64,000 nucleotides of DNA from Haberlea rhodopensis (lineage: Eukaryota > Streptophyta > Magnoliopsida > Lamiales > Gesneriaceae): NCBI GenBank assembly GCA_907163345.1, contig CAJQUN010000021.1, forward strand, positions 124,001 through 188,000, written 5' to 3'. The notes beneath the pieces are model-generated. The model did not search any database and was not told where the DNA came from. It saw only the letters and a program-made list of their open reading frames with translations. Shown piece after piece: positions 24,008 to 34,490 of the stretch; position 1 is the first letter of the stretch; the number at the start of each line of letters is the position of its first letter. The position numbers were made by a program, and so were the translations under genes.

Positions 24008-25268
24008 ATGGCGACTCTGCAGTCAGTGGCTTTCTCTTTTCCTGCCTCTAGTTCTTTGAGCGACCAATCTCGCTCAATTCCAGGTACCCTTTAATTTGAT
24101 ACGTTGTTCTTTAGTCTATAGTTCAAAGATTTTATAGTGTGCTATGTTGGAAATGGGTTGCGGTAATTGGTGAATATAATGAAATGTACTGTCTCAAGTA
24201 CATAGAGTTTGAATTAAGGTAAAGGGAAGAGTAGGTAATTTAAAAAATCAGGTGAAACAAATTCATGTTTAAAGTTTGAGAAAACATAGCTTTTGTTTGA
24301 AAATTTGACTAAATTTCTGGGTTCGTCAGGTTGTGTCACAATTTCTGCAACTATTTGATGAAAGATTATTCTTGTTGTGGAATCTTCAGTGTTATCGGTG
24401 TACCAGTCTGCAGCTAAATTAATAATGTATATTAAAATTCAGCTAGGCATTATTAAACTTTATAAATTCCTCGGCGCAGGACTAAAATTCCGGTATAAAA
24501 AGAAGTTTTAAGACTGAATGTCACTCTAGACGCCCTATGCAGAGAAGGGGATGTGGTTAAATTCGTCAAAATTGCAAATTTTCTGCAAGAATATTAAATA
24601 CAATGTGCACAAATAGAAAGCTCAATGCTTTGGATAATACCAATTTCATTCCATGGATTCAGTTGTATGAAGCTTCCACCTTGAGTTTCTTTTGTATTCA
24701 GAAAATGGTATTGATATTGTTGTGATCAACTGCTTATGAAGAAGAATCTTCTTTATTCAGATGAACCAATCACTGATAATTATCTTATTTTTTGCTAGTC
24801 TCGTTGTGTGGAAGTGTTCACTCAAGTTTGAGCTCATCTTTCAATGGACTATGTTTGCACCTACCACAGTTGTGTTTCGCGAAACAGAAACAGATGCAAA
24901 GCATCTCTAGACTTCGGATAATGATGGTGAAACCAACAATTCAATTCATTCAAGGGACTGACGAACAGACAACCCCGGATGTGAGGTTAACCAAGTCAAG
25001 GGATGGAACTAATGGAATGGCAATATTCACATTCACTGAACCATCTGTTTTTGACTCGTCTAGTGTCGTTGGTGATATAACCGGTTTCTACATGATTGAC
25101 GAGGAAGGAGTGATCCAATCAGTTGATGTGAATGCCAAGTTTGTGAATGGGAAACCTGCAGGGATCGAGGCTAAATACATCATGCGAACCCCACGAGAGT
25201 GGGACAGGTTCATGAGATTTATGGAACGTTATTCCAACCAGAATGGATTGTCCTTCATCAAAAAGTGA
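24008..25268 (+). CDS. PSB28: Photosystem II reaction center PSB28 protein, plastid precursor (2 exons)
   Basis: Assembly factor that binds PSII intermediates (CP47 side in cyanobacteria) on the thylakoid stroma surface. Exon 1 is 24008-24083 and exon 2 is 24799-25268, joined in phase 1 by a 715 bp GT-AG intron (donor AG|GTACCC, acceptor TTTGCTAG). The product has 181 residues. Residues 1 to about 68 are rich in Ser, Leu and Gln without acidic residues, as expected of a chloroplast transit peptide. The PSB28 domain follows, from VKPTIQFIQGTDEQ (69) through DVRLTKSRDGTNGMAIF, GFYMIDEEGV and NAKFVNGKPAGIEAKY to PREWDRFMRFMERY, with no breaks. Length matches the family. It lies tail-to-tail with the subtilase gene; the stop codons are 305 bp apart. 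Confidence 0.96.
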
Positions 25269-25573
25269 AGCAGTATATATTCTTTTGTCCCCCTACATTT
25301 AATGTGTTTGTATGATGAAATTCACGTCGACGTAATTAGGTGAAACAAGTATTTTAACTTGAGAGATGATTAATTGGATTTGATCATACATTATGAATGG
25401 AATTCCATGTATTCTCTATCTAGGCTGTCATTTATCTTTTTGCAGATCTTACAAGATAGAAAAGCTTCAACTCTAGAATGTAAACATTAGACAAATATCT
25501 TGTAAAATCTGTCCTAATGTCAACTTTCTTCAGAAATTATGGCCGATTCAGTTAATTGAACTGTGTATTATTC
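25269..25573. other. Shared 3' region of PSB28 and the subtilase
   Basis: 305 bp between convergent stop codons, AT-rich. Both 3' untranslated regions must lie or overlap here, so antisense overlap of the two transcripts is possible. No other feature seen. Confidence 0.6.
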
Positions 25574-27883
25574 TCATTTTCGGCTGTCCCATGTCACTGC
25601 AATAGGACTCCGAACTGTGTACGAAATGCTTTTGTGGTTCACCCATGTCAAATACCCTTGACTGAACCTTGTATTCTCCATATCCATTCTTTTCTTGGAT
25701 ATAAACCACACTTTGTAACTCAAAGTTTGATTTACGTGTTTAAATATCAGACGTCGTGGTCTGACTTTCACGCTGACCCCTTCAGGTGCAGTCACTTCCA
25801 CCGAATAAATGGAATTAGCACTCCCTACGTTTGTTAATCGTTTTTTAAACATTTTCCTTATTGCTCCTGGCCTGAAAACTACCGAAAAAGAAGGGTAATT
25901 GAGGCCGAATCCCCTGGCCTTCTGTAGAATTTCATGGCAACTCACATTCTTATGAGTGATGCTAAAAATGTCTGATCTGCCGTATCCGAGATAGCATAAA
26001 TGAGTTATATGCTCGTTTGGCTGAATGTCGTATATCAATCCTGGATCAATTGCTCTTTCGGGGTTCACATGTCCTGCTCCAATTGCAAAGAGACTTGCAG
26101 GTTTGTCTCCATCCATTATTGGTTTCCCCTGATGATCAGTTATATCTGCGGTTGTGATCAGTGCAGATTTGATGGCGGCTGGGGTCCATTTTGGATGAGC
26201 TGAGTGAATCAATGCTGCAAGTCCACTGACATGGGGACATGCCATGGAAGTCCCTGACATGACAGTGAAGTTTACTCTTCTCGGATCTTCTGGGAGGGCA
26301 CTAGGGCCAAGATTTTGCGGCCATGCAGCAATGATGTTGACCCCCGGAGCAATCATATCTGGTTTGAGAATTGAAGGATCTGTGAAACTTGGTCCTCTTG
26401 ATGAGAACTGAGCTACTGCAGGTGCTCTAGATCTTCCAGTTATGGTTCCTCCGAAGATGATTCGAGCTTTTGGTCTCCTAGTCGAGTTTATGTAACTTTT
26501 TAGCTGGTACGACTCTTCCGAACCGATCAAAGTTGCTGGCAGGACATGAACATCCACGGAATCTTCCTCCAAGTTTATTTCTGTATTGGCAAGAATCATT
26601 CCTGCTCCACCAGCTTCCTTCACTATCTGACCTTTCTCCGCCCTCCCATTTATGCCTCTGTCACAAACTACCATTTTACCTTTAACTTTTGCTACCGGGA
26701 GAGACCCTTTCAAGCAAAATCCGGTTCCTTTATTCCCACCCTGGAAATATACCAACTCGAGCTCTTTTTTTGCAGCTGGAGATATATTCCCAGGGTACAT
26801 GGATTCTCCATATAAGAATTTCCCATTTCCTAGTCGAACTACTGCTGGAAACCTTCTGTCAAGCGTGCTTGCACCAACCGTGGTTATCCAAGGAGCCTCG
26901 TTGGCCACCGAGTTCTGAATTGGACCATTGTTTCCTGCTGCACATATGACTGATATTCCGTGCTGCATCGCTCGAAAACTTCCAATGGCAATGGTGTCCT
27001 CGTATAGGGGAACTGGAAAGCCACCCAGTGAAAGCGAGAGTACATCCACTCCATCTCGGATTGCTGCGTCCATTGCTGCAAGAATGTCTGAGCTGTAACA
27101 GCCACTGTACCAGCATACTTTGTATATAGCAATGTGGGCACCAGGAGCCATTCCTCGAGCTTCGCCAGCTCCATTTCCGAGCACGTCAGCTGTTGGAACT
27201 GGAGCTCCCCCAGCCGTGGAAGCTGTATGGGTTCCATGGCCATGGGAATCACGAGCTGACACGTACTCCACCACAGTATTTGGCGAAGATATCAACGAAG
27301 CTACACGGTGACCTTTGCTGAAGTACCGGGCGCCAATGATTTTCTTGTTACAGTTTGAAGCACTAAAGTCCTCCCCTTCTTGGCAAATCCCTTTCCATTT
27401 TCGTGGAATGGGACTCATCCCCTGATCATCAAAGCTCGAGCTTTCAGGCCAAATTCCGGTATCAAGAACACCAATAATTGTCCCTCGTCCGTATCCAGAT
27501 TTCAACCAAGCACCACCTTCTCTTGAGGGACTTAGCCCCAAGAACTTGTAGGAATAGGTCGTCTGAATCTCAAGCCTCCTGTCCGGCTTCACTGATAAAA
27601 CTTCTTGCGATGCCTTCAACGTCTCAACTTCAAACGGAGAGAGTTGAGCCGCAAATCCTTCAATGGCGGAACTGTAAGAATACAGTAACCTTGAAGATGA
27701 ATCTTCTTCACTGGAAACTGATTTCTCCAATAAAGAAAGATGCCAACGAAATCTAGACGTAAACGAAGAATGCGATAACCCCTCAGGGTGGAGCTGAACA
27801 ATGTAGGTTTGCAAATTCTGAGCATGTGAACTAAGAAAGCACAGCAAAAAGGTCAACAAAATGTGATGAAACCTGGCTTCCAT
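25574..27883 (-). CDS. SBT1.2: Subtilisin-like serine protease, SDD1/SBT1.2 type (intronless)
   Basis: Secreted subtilase; the Arabidopsis relative SDD1 processes extracellular signals that limit stomatal density. The 769 residues read from one uninterrupted frame. Signal peptide about 1-21 (hydrophobic LLTFLLCFLSSHA). Inhibitor I9 propeptide about 26-107; mature start near TTYSYKFLGL (108). Catalytic Asp141 (VLDTGIWPE), His216 (SHGHGTHTAS), oxyanion Asn318 (AAGNNGP), Ser546 (SGTSMACPH). A protease-associated domain lies between about 375 and 475, and a fibronectin III-like tail from about 665. Segments such as YKVCWYSGCYSSDILAAMDAA and MIAPGVNIIAAWPQNLGPSA fit SBT1.2 better than other SBT1 members as I recall them. 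All catalytic residues are present. A SINE sits about 330 bp upstream of the start codon. Confidence 0.93.
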   Translation of the reverse strand: MEARFHHILLTFLLCFLSSHAQNLQTYIVQLHPEGLSHSSFTSRFRWHLSLLEKSVSSEEDSSSRLLYSYSSAIEGFAAQLSPFEVETLKASQEVLSVKPDRRLEIQTTYSYKFLGLSPSREGGAWLKSGYGRGTIIGVLDTGIWPESSSFDDQGMSPIPRKWKGICQEGEDFSASNCNKKIIGARYFSKGHRVASLISSPNTVVEYVSARDSHGHGTHTASTAGGAPVPTADVLGNGAGEARGMAPGAHIAIYKVCWYSGCYSSDILAAMDAAIRDGVDVLSLSLGGFPVPLYEDTIAIGSFRAMQHGISVICAAGNNGPIQNSVANEAPWITTVGASTLDRRFPAVVRLGNGKFLYGESMYPGNISPAAKKELELVYFQGGNKGTGFCLKGSLPVAKVKGKMVVCDRGINGRAEKGQIVKEAGGAGMILANTEINLEEDSVDVHVLPATLIGSEESYQLKSYINSTRRPKARIIFGGTITGRSRAPAVAQFSSRGPSFTDPSILKPDMIAPGVNIIAAWPQNLGPSALPEDPRRVNFTVMSGTSMACPHVSGLAALIHSAHPKWTPAAIKSALITTADITDHQGKPIMDGDKPASLFAIGAGHVNPERAIDPGLIYDIQPNEHITHLCYLGYGRSDIFSITHKNVSCHEILQKARGFGLNYPSFSVVFRPGAIRKMFKKRLTNVGSANSIYSVEVTAPEGVSVKVRPRRLIFKHVNQTLSYKVWFISKKRMDMENTRFSQGYLTWVNHKSISYTVRSPIAVTWDSRK

Positions 27884-28202
27884 TTTGTAAGAAAATTAAA
27901 ACTTGTGAAAATGAGACACAACTGGTACATGTTTCTGGGGACAAAACACGAGGGTATTTGTAAGCCCGAGTTCCGAAATGGGGCTGTGTCTGGGGACAGA
28001 ATATGAATAAGCTCGTGAAATTTAAGAGCTCTTCCTCACGAGTTTCCTTTGGTATGACTGATAAGACAGTGAAGATGAAAGGCTCCTTTGGTCTTGTTTA
28101 GTGAAACGTGGGTTTTCACGAGGAATATTGCTTATATTTATTGCTATTAATTATATAGTTTTTCAAATAAAAAGTTAAACATCCCCACGAATCTTGGTCA
28201 AT
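27884..28202 (-). other. Proximal 5' flank of the subtilase gene
   Basis: 320 bp between the start codon and the duplication of the SINE. No TATA box or regulatory site could be assigned with confidence. Confidence 0.4.
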
Positions 28203-28213
28203 TAATATTGTTG

Positions 28214-28432
28214 CGTCGCCGAGTTGGTGGAGTAGATGAGTATGTAAATTTTTGGTCACGAGTTCGATTCCTCGTATCAACACTTTCTTGGTCGAACTTG
28301 TCGTATCGGGCGTACCTAGTGGGGTTTAGATGACTGATGTGGTTCACAGACTATTGCGTATCCTAAGGTTTACCCACTACTCATCCAAAAGATAGCGACT
28401 ACGGGTTCTCCATCATAAAATAATAATAATAA
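28214..28432 (+). mobile_element. tRNA-derived SINE with perfect 11 bp target duplication
   Basis: 219 bp. A box A-like GTCGCCGAGTTGG at the very start and a box B AGTTCGATTCC at 28261-28271 form a split RNA polymerase III promoter with tRNA-like spacing. The body ends in ATAAAATAATAATAATAATAA. The flanks TAATATTGTTG (28203-28213 and 28433-28443) are identical, so insertion was recent or well preserved. The element has no coding capacity and would have used a LINE machinery. Confidence 0.9.
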
Positions 28433-28443
28433 TAATATTGTTG

Positions 28444-28790
28444 TTCGCTTCATTAATTTGCACGCTCTCGGCTTGCATGGCTCGTGCGACTTGTGACTAT
28501 ATTTGGGGCAGCCTGATCCCCTGCCCATATTTTATACGACGAATGCCATCGATGATGTAAAATTTATATTTTTAAATAAACATAAATCTTAAAAAGGTGG
28601 TTGTTCGGTAAGTGTAAGTAATTCAAAAACTATTAATGGGACAGTAATTAAAGATGTACTAACAAATTTTGTTTGATGGGTGGATTAATATATTGAAATT
28701 AATATTCTTTAAACAAAATTATTGAATATTTCAAACCCTTTTATATTTGATAAATTGTCATAGGTTGCATTTGTAATTCACTGCTGAAAC
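28444..28790. other. Spacer between SINE and element B
   Basis: About 350 bp, AT-rich after 28540. No gene, RNA or repeat recognised. Confidence 0.6.
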
Positions 28791-30235
28791 TGTGGGACCC
28801 GACTCGGGCACATATTGCTTTAACCCTTATCCGGTACCACATTCTCTAAGAACATTACGCACGTGGGTTTCAAAACCTTTTCGGAAATAGCGGAAGCGTT
28901 TAGTCAAACATTCATTTTTAGTAGCGGAAGCGTTTATACATTCTAATTAGTAACAAAAAACATCCCAGTACAAACTCCTTATAATAGTCCGACACTTAAT
29001 AAAAGAGAAAATACTATAACAGTCCCGGTAAGCCAACATTTCCATTTTCCTAATTTTCCTCTGGTTCTGGCTCCGGTACTCCTGTATCTGGAACTCACAA
29101 TAAATTACAAGGAAAACAGAGGTTAAGTCTTTGAGGACTTAGTGAGGGAATAACAATGGCTTTATATCTGTAATTATCAAATAATGCAATTTCTCAATAT
29201 GATATGTCATGTAACAAAGATCTTGCAGTCAAGTAATTGTCAATAATGAACAGTGATGATTTAGGATTTCAGAGTGAATATCGTGGGCTAAAGAGGTGGC
29301 TCCCACCAGACAGTTCGGTGTAGCACTTTTCCCCACATATTCAGATAGGATCTGTACATTCAGTCATTTACGAGCCAAGTGAACCATTCTCCGGACCGTA
29401 AAACGGTGCGCGTTGTTCAGATGAACCATATACCCGGACTGTCATCCGTTGTTCATTGGACTCACTTTCCGGGCCGAAGCCGCGTTGTCCAGTGGATAAA
29501 TATCCAGGGCTCCATTCATTCAGTCATTCAGTCAAATGATTCGTTCAATCAAAGGAATCGATTAGTAATCGATAACATTCAAGATAAATAAACATGCAGA
29601 TCAAGATGACCAATGGGACGAGATAATGTACAATATGATGACAATATATAAAAGGTGAGACAATGAATAACAAGATACTGTAAATTCCAGGCCAAATGCC
29701 AAAAGGGCTATATAACAAGAATTCGGTAGTACACCTCACCTCACTATTTGATGTCTTACTGGATTGGCTCGATTTTGAACCCAGATGTCAAATAAAGTCC
29801 TATAAACATAATATAAGTAATTTTGGTGTTTAGCAACCCAGATATGTTGTTGAATCTTCTGCAAATCATTTTTTGTACAAAACTTGTCCGGGTAATTTTG
29901 AATAAAACATTTGAAAATTCATTAAAAATCAAGTTTAAGTCGAAACTTCACGAAACTTTCCAGAAATGCCTTAAATCAGTCCAGAAACGTTCGCCGGCCG
30001 GAATTTTGAGAAACTCGTCGGCGCGTGCGTAACACGCGCCACCGTGCCGGCGCGTGACCGTGATCCGGACGCGACGCGCGGCTGAGATTTTTACAGTATG
30101 ATCGCCTCGGTTCGATCTACAACCTTTGTTCAGAAACCATTTTGAAATTCCAAACGGATTTTGCCCAGAATTCTATTTTTGATAGCTTCAACTTATTTTG
30201 TCTAATTTTGTAATTGAGATTTTTGGGGTATTACA
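28791..30235 (-). repeat. Element B 3' LTR
   Basis: 1445 bp. Has a GC-rich patch near 29990-30085 with self-complementary GCGCGTGCGTAACACGCGC, in contrast to the AT-rich surroundings. Carries open frames duplicated exactly in the other LTR (for example 29379-29591 and 33375-33587), which I read as non-coding. Confidence 0.92.
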
Positions 30236-30247
30236 ATCTCCCCTCCT

Positions 30248-30529
30248 TCAAGGAATCTGGTCCCCAGATTCCATCATTGTCACCGCAAAACTCTGAAGCC
30301 TTAAGTTGAAATCTTCTTTCCATGTCCTAGCTTCCTTTGACATGATTTCAGTTGCGTAACGTGGTTCTTCATCTAGCCGATCTTCTGTTGTTGTCGTCGA
30401 GTCGAGAAAACTACACTCGTGGTTTTCCATTTCTGGTGAGCAGCATGGTCTACTATGACTCTCTGAGCTTGTGAATAACGATCCCTTTAGTATTTGGATA
30501 AGAATCAAGAAGTAGAAGAAGAAGCACAT
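30248..30529 (-). other. Small open frame between gag and 3' LTR of element B
   Basis: 93 codons from ATG at 30529, hydrophobic start then an acidic, Ser-rich middle (KEARTWKEDFNLRLQSF near the end), stopping 12 bases before the LTR. It occupies the position of a pol or extra-ORF 3' end. No family recognised; could be chance. Confidence 0.3.
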
Positions 30530-31174
30530 GGTTGAGAGAGAGAAAAAAACATTTTATTCCACTACCCGGGAATGAAAGCAGGGCGTAGGTATTCAAAGAA
30601 AATGTCAATATCAACATCAACATCAAACTTTTGATATCAAGTCCTAATTAATCCATGACCGGATTTGAAATGACAAAGAAACTGGGTGGAGTAGTGTATG
30701 TCCGCAAAAGGTTCTCTGGCTGAAAAGAGTGAATGACTTTAAAGGGAGGAAAAATGTTAGGCTCAACCAACCTCAGGTAATGATTTTACTGAGACTTCCT
30801 CACTGGTAGCTATATTTACCTCGGTTCGAGTTTCTCATCTCTTCTATCTGTCCTTGATTCCAATGTAGATATTACAACCATCTATCATTTATGATTGCTG
30901 GCATCTTCGGTAGCCGGTGTAGTCGCAACTGTGAAGTCACTTCCTTGGTGTAGCATTGATGTTTGAACGACCAGTCCATGCTCAGTATAATATCGTAATC
31001 ATATATGTAGCTTGATTAGATATTCTAGTTCGTAGAATTTTAGTAGGTAATTTTTATTGACGGTGTCGGTGGTTACCTCAATTCTATCGGTAAATCGATT
31101 CCTAGATGATATGCCAATATAACAAAAGAATGTGTAGCTCTAGGGCCAAACAAGATTTAGTCAACTTTTGAAAG

Positions 31175-32323
31175 TCAAATAACGGTACCTTCAAGCACAA
31201 CGATCGGGTCAACTTCTTCATTTCCCATTAAGGCATAAGCCCTTGCTGGGATTCTCGGTTTTTGTGGCGGTGGTATCTTCTGGGTCCTTTTTGGGCAATC
31301 TTGGATACGATGTTGTTCACTTCCACAGACCAGACATTTTCCGTTCTTTCTCCAGCAGTTCTCTTCCTTGTGAGTGGGCATCTTGCAATAGCCACATTTT
31401 GGTGCATTAACATTACCCAAGTCTCCTTGTGGTTTCTGCCCAGGTGGTTCTCCAATTATTTCCTTTCCAAGATTCCTCTTCTTATTGCTTGTGTCTGTCA
31501 AATTTGGGTTATAGAGCCTCTTTTCCCTCTGCTCTCTTTGGATCAATGATTTGATATCGGATTCAACTCGTAACGCTTGGTTGACTGCAGAAAGATAATT
31601 AGTGGATTCGGTGGATAGTGTGGCCCAACGGATATCAAGATTTAAGCCTTGAATGAATTTCTTAGTTTTCCTTGGTTCATCATCTATATAATGTGGAGCA
31701 TAGTGAATTAGTCGGTGGAATTCGGCCTCGTATTCAGCTACAGTATGTCTTCCTTGTACCAAATCCATAAACTCTCGTTCACGAGTGTTCAGTATTACCT
31801 GCGTAACATATTTCTCCTCGAATGCACGTAGAAAATTCACCCAGGTCCTCGGGGTTTGATTTCTTTTCCATTGGTGATCTATGACTCTCCACCAATGATG
31901 AGCTGCATCTTCAAATTGATAGACACCAAAGCTGACCTTCTGTTCATCAGAATAGTTGAGAACATTAAAAATTCTCTCAATTTTGAGTAACCACTCTTCT
32001 GCATGATGGGCATTAGGGGTTCCGTAGAATTTAGGTGGGTGGAACCTCAGAAATCGTTCAAGTGCTCTATCTAGTGGTTCTTCATTCCTCGTGACGTTTC
32101 GTGGAGGATTTTGTTGACAGAATTGCATGAACTGTTGTAAAATTTCCATCGCATTCCTGTTGGGTAGCTCTTGTCGAGGATGTTGTTCTTCTTGCTCGTC
32201 GTTCCTTCTTGGGTTACGTACTTCCTCAGAAGAATTTCCCTCATTTCCTTGATTTCTCGTGTGAGAGCTACCACCAAGTGACGATGACATCCTAGCTCGT
32301 GAATTATTTCTTGACGACATCAT
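31175..32323 (-). CDS. Gag polyprotein of element B, intact frame
   Basis: Capsid-nucleocapsid precursor of a Ty3/Gypsy retrotransposon. The frame is open from ATG at 32323 (MMSSRNNSRAR; the frame extends further upstream without a better ATG) to 31175, 382 residues. The N-terminus is polar, with an RNA-binding look. The gag core (PF03732-like) includes HAEEWLLKIERIF, AAHHWWRV, WVNFLRAFEEKY and DLVQGRHTVAEYEAEFHRL. Two CCHC zinc knuckles follow: CGYCKMPTHKEENC and CLVCGSEQHRIQDC. The frame ends just past the point where protease should begin, and the sequence beyond it decays. An open gag in an element without pol suggests gag has been kept while the enzymes come from elsewhere. Confidence 0.88.
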   Translation of the reverse strand: MMSSRNNSRARMSSSLGGSSHTRNQGNEGNSSEEVRNPRRNDEQEEQHPRQELPNRNAMEILQQFMQFCQQNPPRNVTRNEEPLDRALERFLRFHPPKFYGTPNAHHAEEWLLKIERIFNVLNYSDEQKVSFGVYQFEDAAHHWWRVIDHQWKRNQTPRTWVNFLRAFEEKYVTQVILNTREREFMDLVQGRHTVAEYEAEFHRLIHYAPHYIDDEPRKTKKFIQGLNLDIRWATLSTESTNYLSAVNQALRVESDIKSLIQREQREKRLYNPNLTDTSNKKRNLGKEIIGEPPGQKPQGDLGNVNAPKCGYCKMPTHKEENCWRKNGKCLVCGSEQHRIQDCPKRTQKIPPPQKPRIPARAYALMGNEEVDPIVVLEGTVI

Positions 32324-32786
32324 CAAATTTATGAGAAAGTGGTGATTTAAGACATATTTATTTTTTGAATAGGGAGTTAATATTAATAATGCGTAATGCA
32401 CAAGATTAAATAACTAGAGTAAGGTTAAGTCACCATTATCTGAAATAGTGACAATTGTGGAAAAACAAAGTTTGGTGAATACTATCAATCCTAATTGGTT
32501 GTTCCGGGTTTACTCGATCTGAGTGTCAACCATAATATTCTCAATAGGGGAACTTTTTCGATCTCGGCCTTTGCACCTAACTCTTTAGGTTACTAATAGT
32601 TGGTTGCTCTTTCTTACCAATGTGTTATTAGCATTCCTGTATGAGCACTAGAGACTTTTACCCTAAAATAAACCAGTCAACTTCATCAATATCTTACAAC
32701 CCAAAGCATAAAATTCTTATGGAGTTTATTCTATTACCCAAAAATATTTCATAATAGACTGTGAGCCTGGGCTCTGATACCACCTC

Positions 32787-34232
32787 TGTGGGACCCGACT
32801 CGGGCAAATATTAATTTATCCCTTATCCGGTACCACATTCTCTAAGAACATTACGCACGAGGGTTTCAAAACCTTTTCGAAAATAGCGGAAGCGTTTAGT
32901 CAAACATTCATTTTTAGTAGCGGAAGCGTTTATACATTCTAATTAGTAACAAAAAACATCCCAGTACAAACTCCTTATAATAGTCCGACACTTAATAAAA
33001 GAGAAAATACTATAACAGTCCCGGTAAGCCAACATTTCCATTTTCCTAATTTTCCTCTGGTTCTGGCTCCGGTACTCCTGTATCTGGAACTCACAATAAA
33101 TTACAAGGAAAACAGAGGTTAAGTCTTTGAGGACTTAGTGAGGGAATAACAATGGCTTTATATCTGTAATTATCAAATAATGCAATTTCTCAATATGATA
33201 TGTCATGTAACAAAGATCTTGCAGTCAAGTAATTGTCAATAATGAACAGTGATGATTTAGGATTTCAGAGTGAATATCGTGGGCTAAAGAGGTGGCTCCC
33301 ACCAGACAGTTCGGTGTAGCACTTTTCCCCACATATTCAGATAGGATCTGTACATTCAGTCATTTACGAGCCAAGTGAACCATTCTCCGGACCGTAAAAC
33401 GGTGCGCGTTGTTCAGATGAACCATATACCCGGACTGTCATCCGTTGTTCATTGGACTCACTTTCCGGGCCGAAGCCGCGTTGTCCAGTGGATAAATATC
33501 CAGGGCTCCATTCATTCAGTCATTCAGTCAAATGATTCGTTCAATCAAAGGAATCGATTAGTAATCGATAACATTCAAGATAAATAAACATGCAGATCAA
33601 GATGACCAATGGGACGAGATAATGTACAATATGATGACAATATATAAAAGGTGAGACAATGAATAACAAGATACTGTAAATTCCAGGCCAAATGCCAAAA
33701 GGGCTATATAACAAGAATTCGGTAGTACACCTCACCTCACTATTTGATGTCTTACTGGATTGGCTCGATTTTGAACCCAGATGTCAAATAAAGTCCTATA
33801 AACATAATATAAGTAATTTTGGTGTTTAGCAACCCAGATATGTTGTTGAATCTTCTGCAAATCATTTTTTGTACAAAACTTGTCCGGGTAATTTTGAATA
33901 AAACATTTGAAAATTCATTAAAAATCAAGTTTAAGTCGAAACTTCACGAAACTTTCCAGAAATGCCTTAAATCAGTCCAGAAACGTTCGCCGGCCGGAAT
34001 TTTGAGAAACTCGTCGGCGCGTGCGTAACACGCGCCACCGTGCCGGCGCGTGACCGTGATCCGGACGCCGACGCGCGGCTGAGATTTTTACAGTATGATC
34101 GCCTCGGTTCGATCTACAACCTTTGTTCAGAAACCATTTTGAAATTCCAAACGGATTTTGCCCAGAATTCTATTTTTGATAGCTTCAACTTATTTTGTCT
34201 AATTTTGTAATTGAGATTTTTGGGGTATTACA
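32787..34232 (-). repeat. Element B 5' LTR
   Basis: 1446 bp, nearly identical to 28791-30235. Differences include GGGCAAATATTAATTTATC versus GGGCACATATTGCTTTAAC near the end, and one extra C in the GC-rich patch near 34070. Confidence 0.92.
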
Positions 34233-34490
34233 GAAACCCAATACATTACTAGAATATATCTGCAGGAATTTAGAAGCTATATTTTTTTTAATAAAAAAAG
34301 TAGTAATTTGAAACCAAAACTTATTGTAAAATACAAATATAGCTTTACATTACAGAATTCCAAGAAAAAAAAAATTCCTATATTTGGTTAAATAAAAAAT
34401 GGGATTTAGAATTAGAATTGGATTTTAAAATACATGGATTTAGAATTCTATTTGGTGTTGGTAAAAATTTAAAACGTTATTTAAGAAATT
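34233..34490. other. Spacer, possible MITE left end
   Basis: AT-rich. 34395-34450 has GGGATTTAGAATTAGAATTGG-like sequence that resembles the reverse complement of 50140-50215 (AAATCCAAATCC...CTAATCCAAATCCC). It may be one end of a small element now holding the retrotransposon cluster. Confidence 0.3.

Larger units (their letters stand above)
28791..34232 (-). mobile_element. Element B: young Ty3/Gypsy element with gag but no pol
   Basis: LTRs 28791-30235 and 32787-34232 read TGTGGGACCCGACTCGGG...GGGGTATTACA on the plus strand; sense is minus (TGTAATACCCC start). By eye they differ at under ten places in ~1445 bp. Target duplication GAAAC is perfect (28786-28790, 34233-34237). On the minus strand the primer site TGGTATCAGAGCCCAGG follows the 5' LTR, and a polypurine tract GAAGGAGGGGAGAT precedes the 3' LTR. 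The 2.55 kb interior encodes gag only; a decayed protease-like stretch follows and no reverse transcriptase or integrase is visible. LTR start and gag style suggest a chromovirus (Del/Tekay-like) relative. It must be mobilised in trans. Confidence 0.93.

Noticed and set aside
25574..27883. Numerous plus- and minus-strand open frames inside the subtilase gene
   Set aside because: All are shadows of the 769-residue subtilase frame.
29379..30032. Small open frames repeated exactly at 33375-34028
   Set aside because: They are the two LTRs of element B; duplication reflects LTR identity, not a gene pair.
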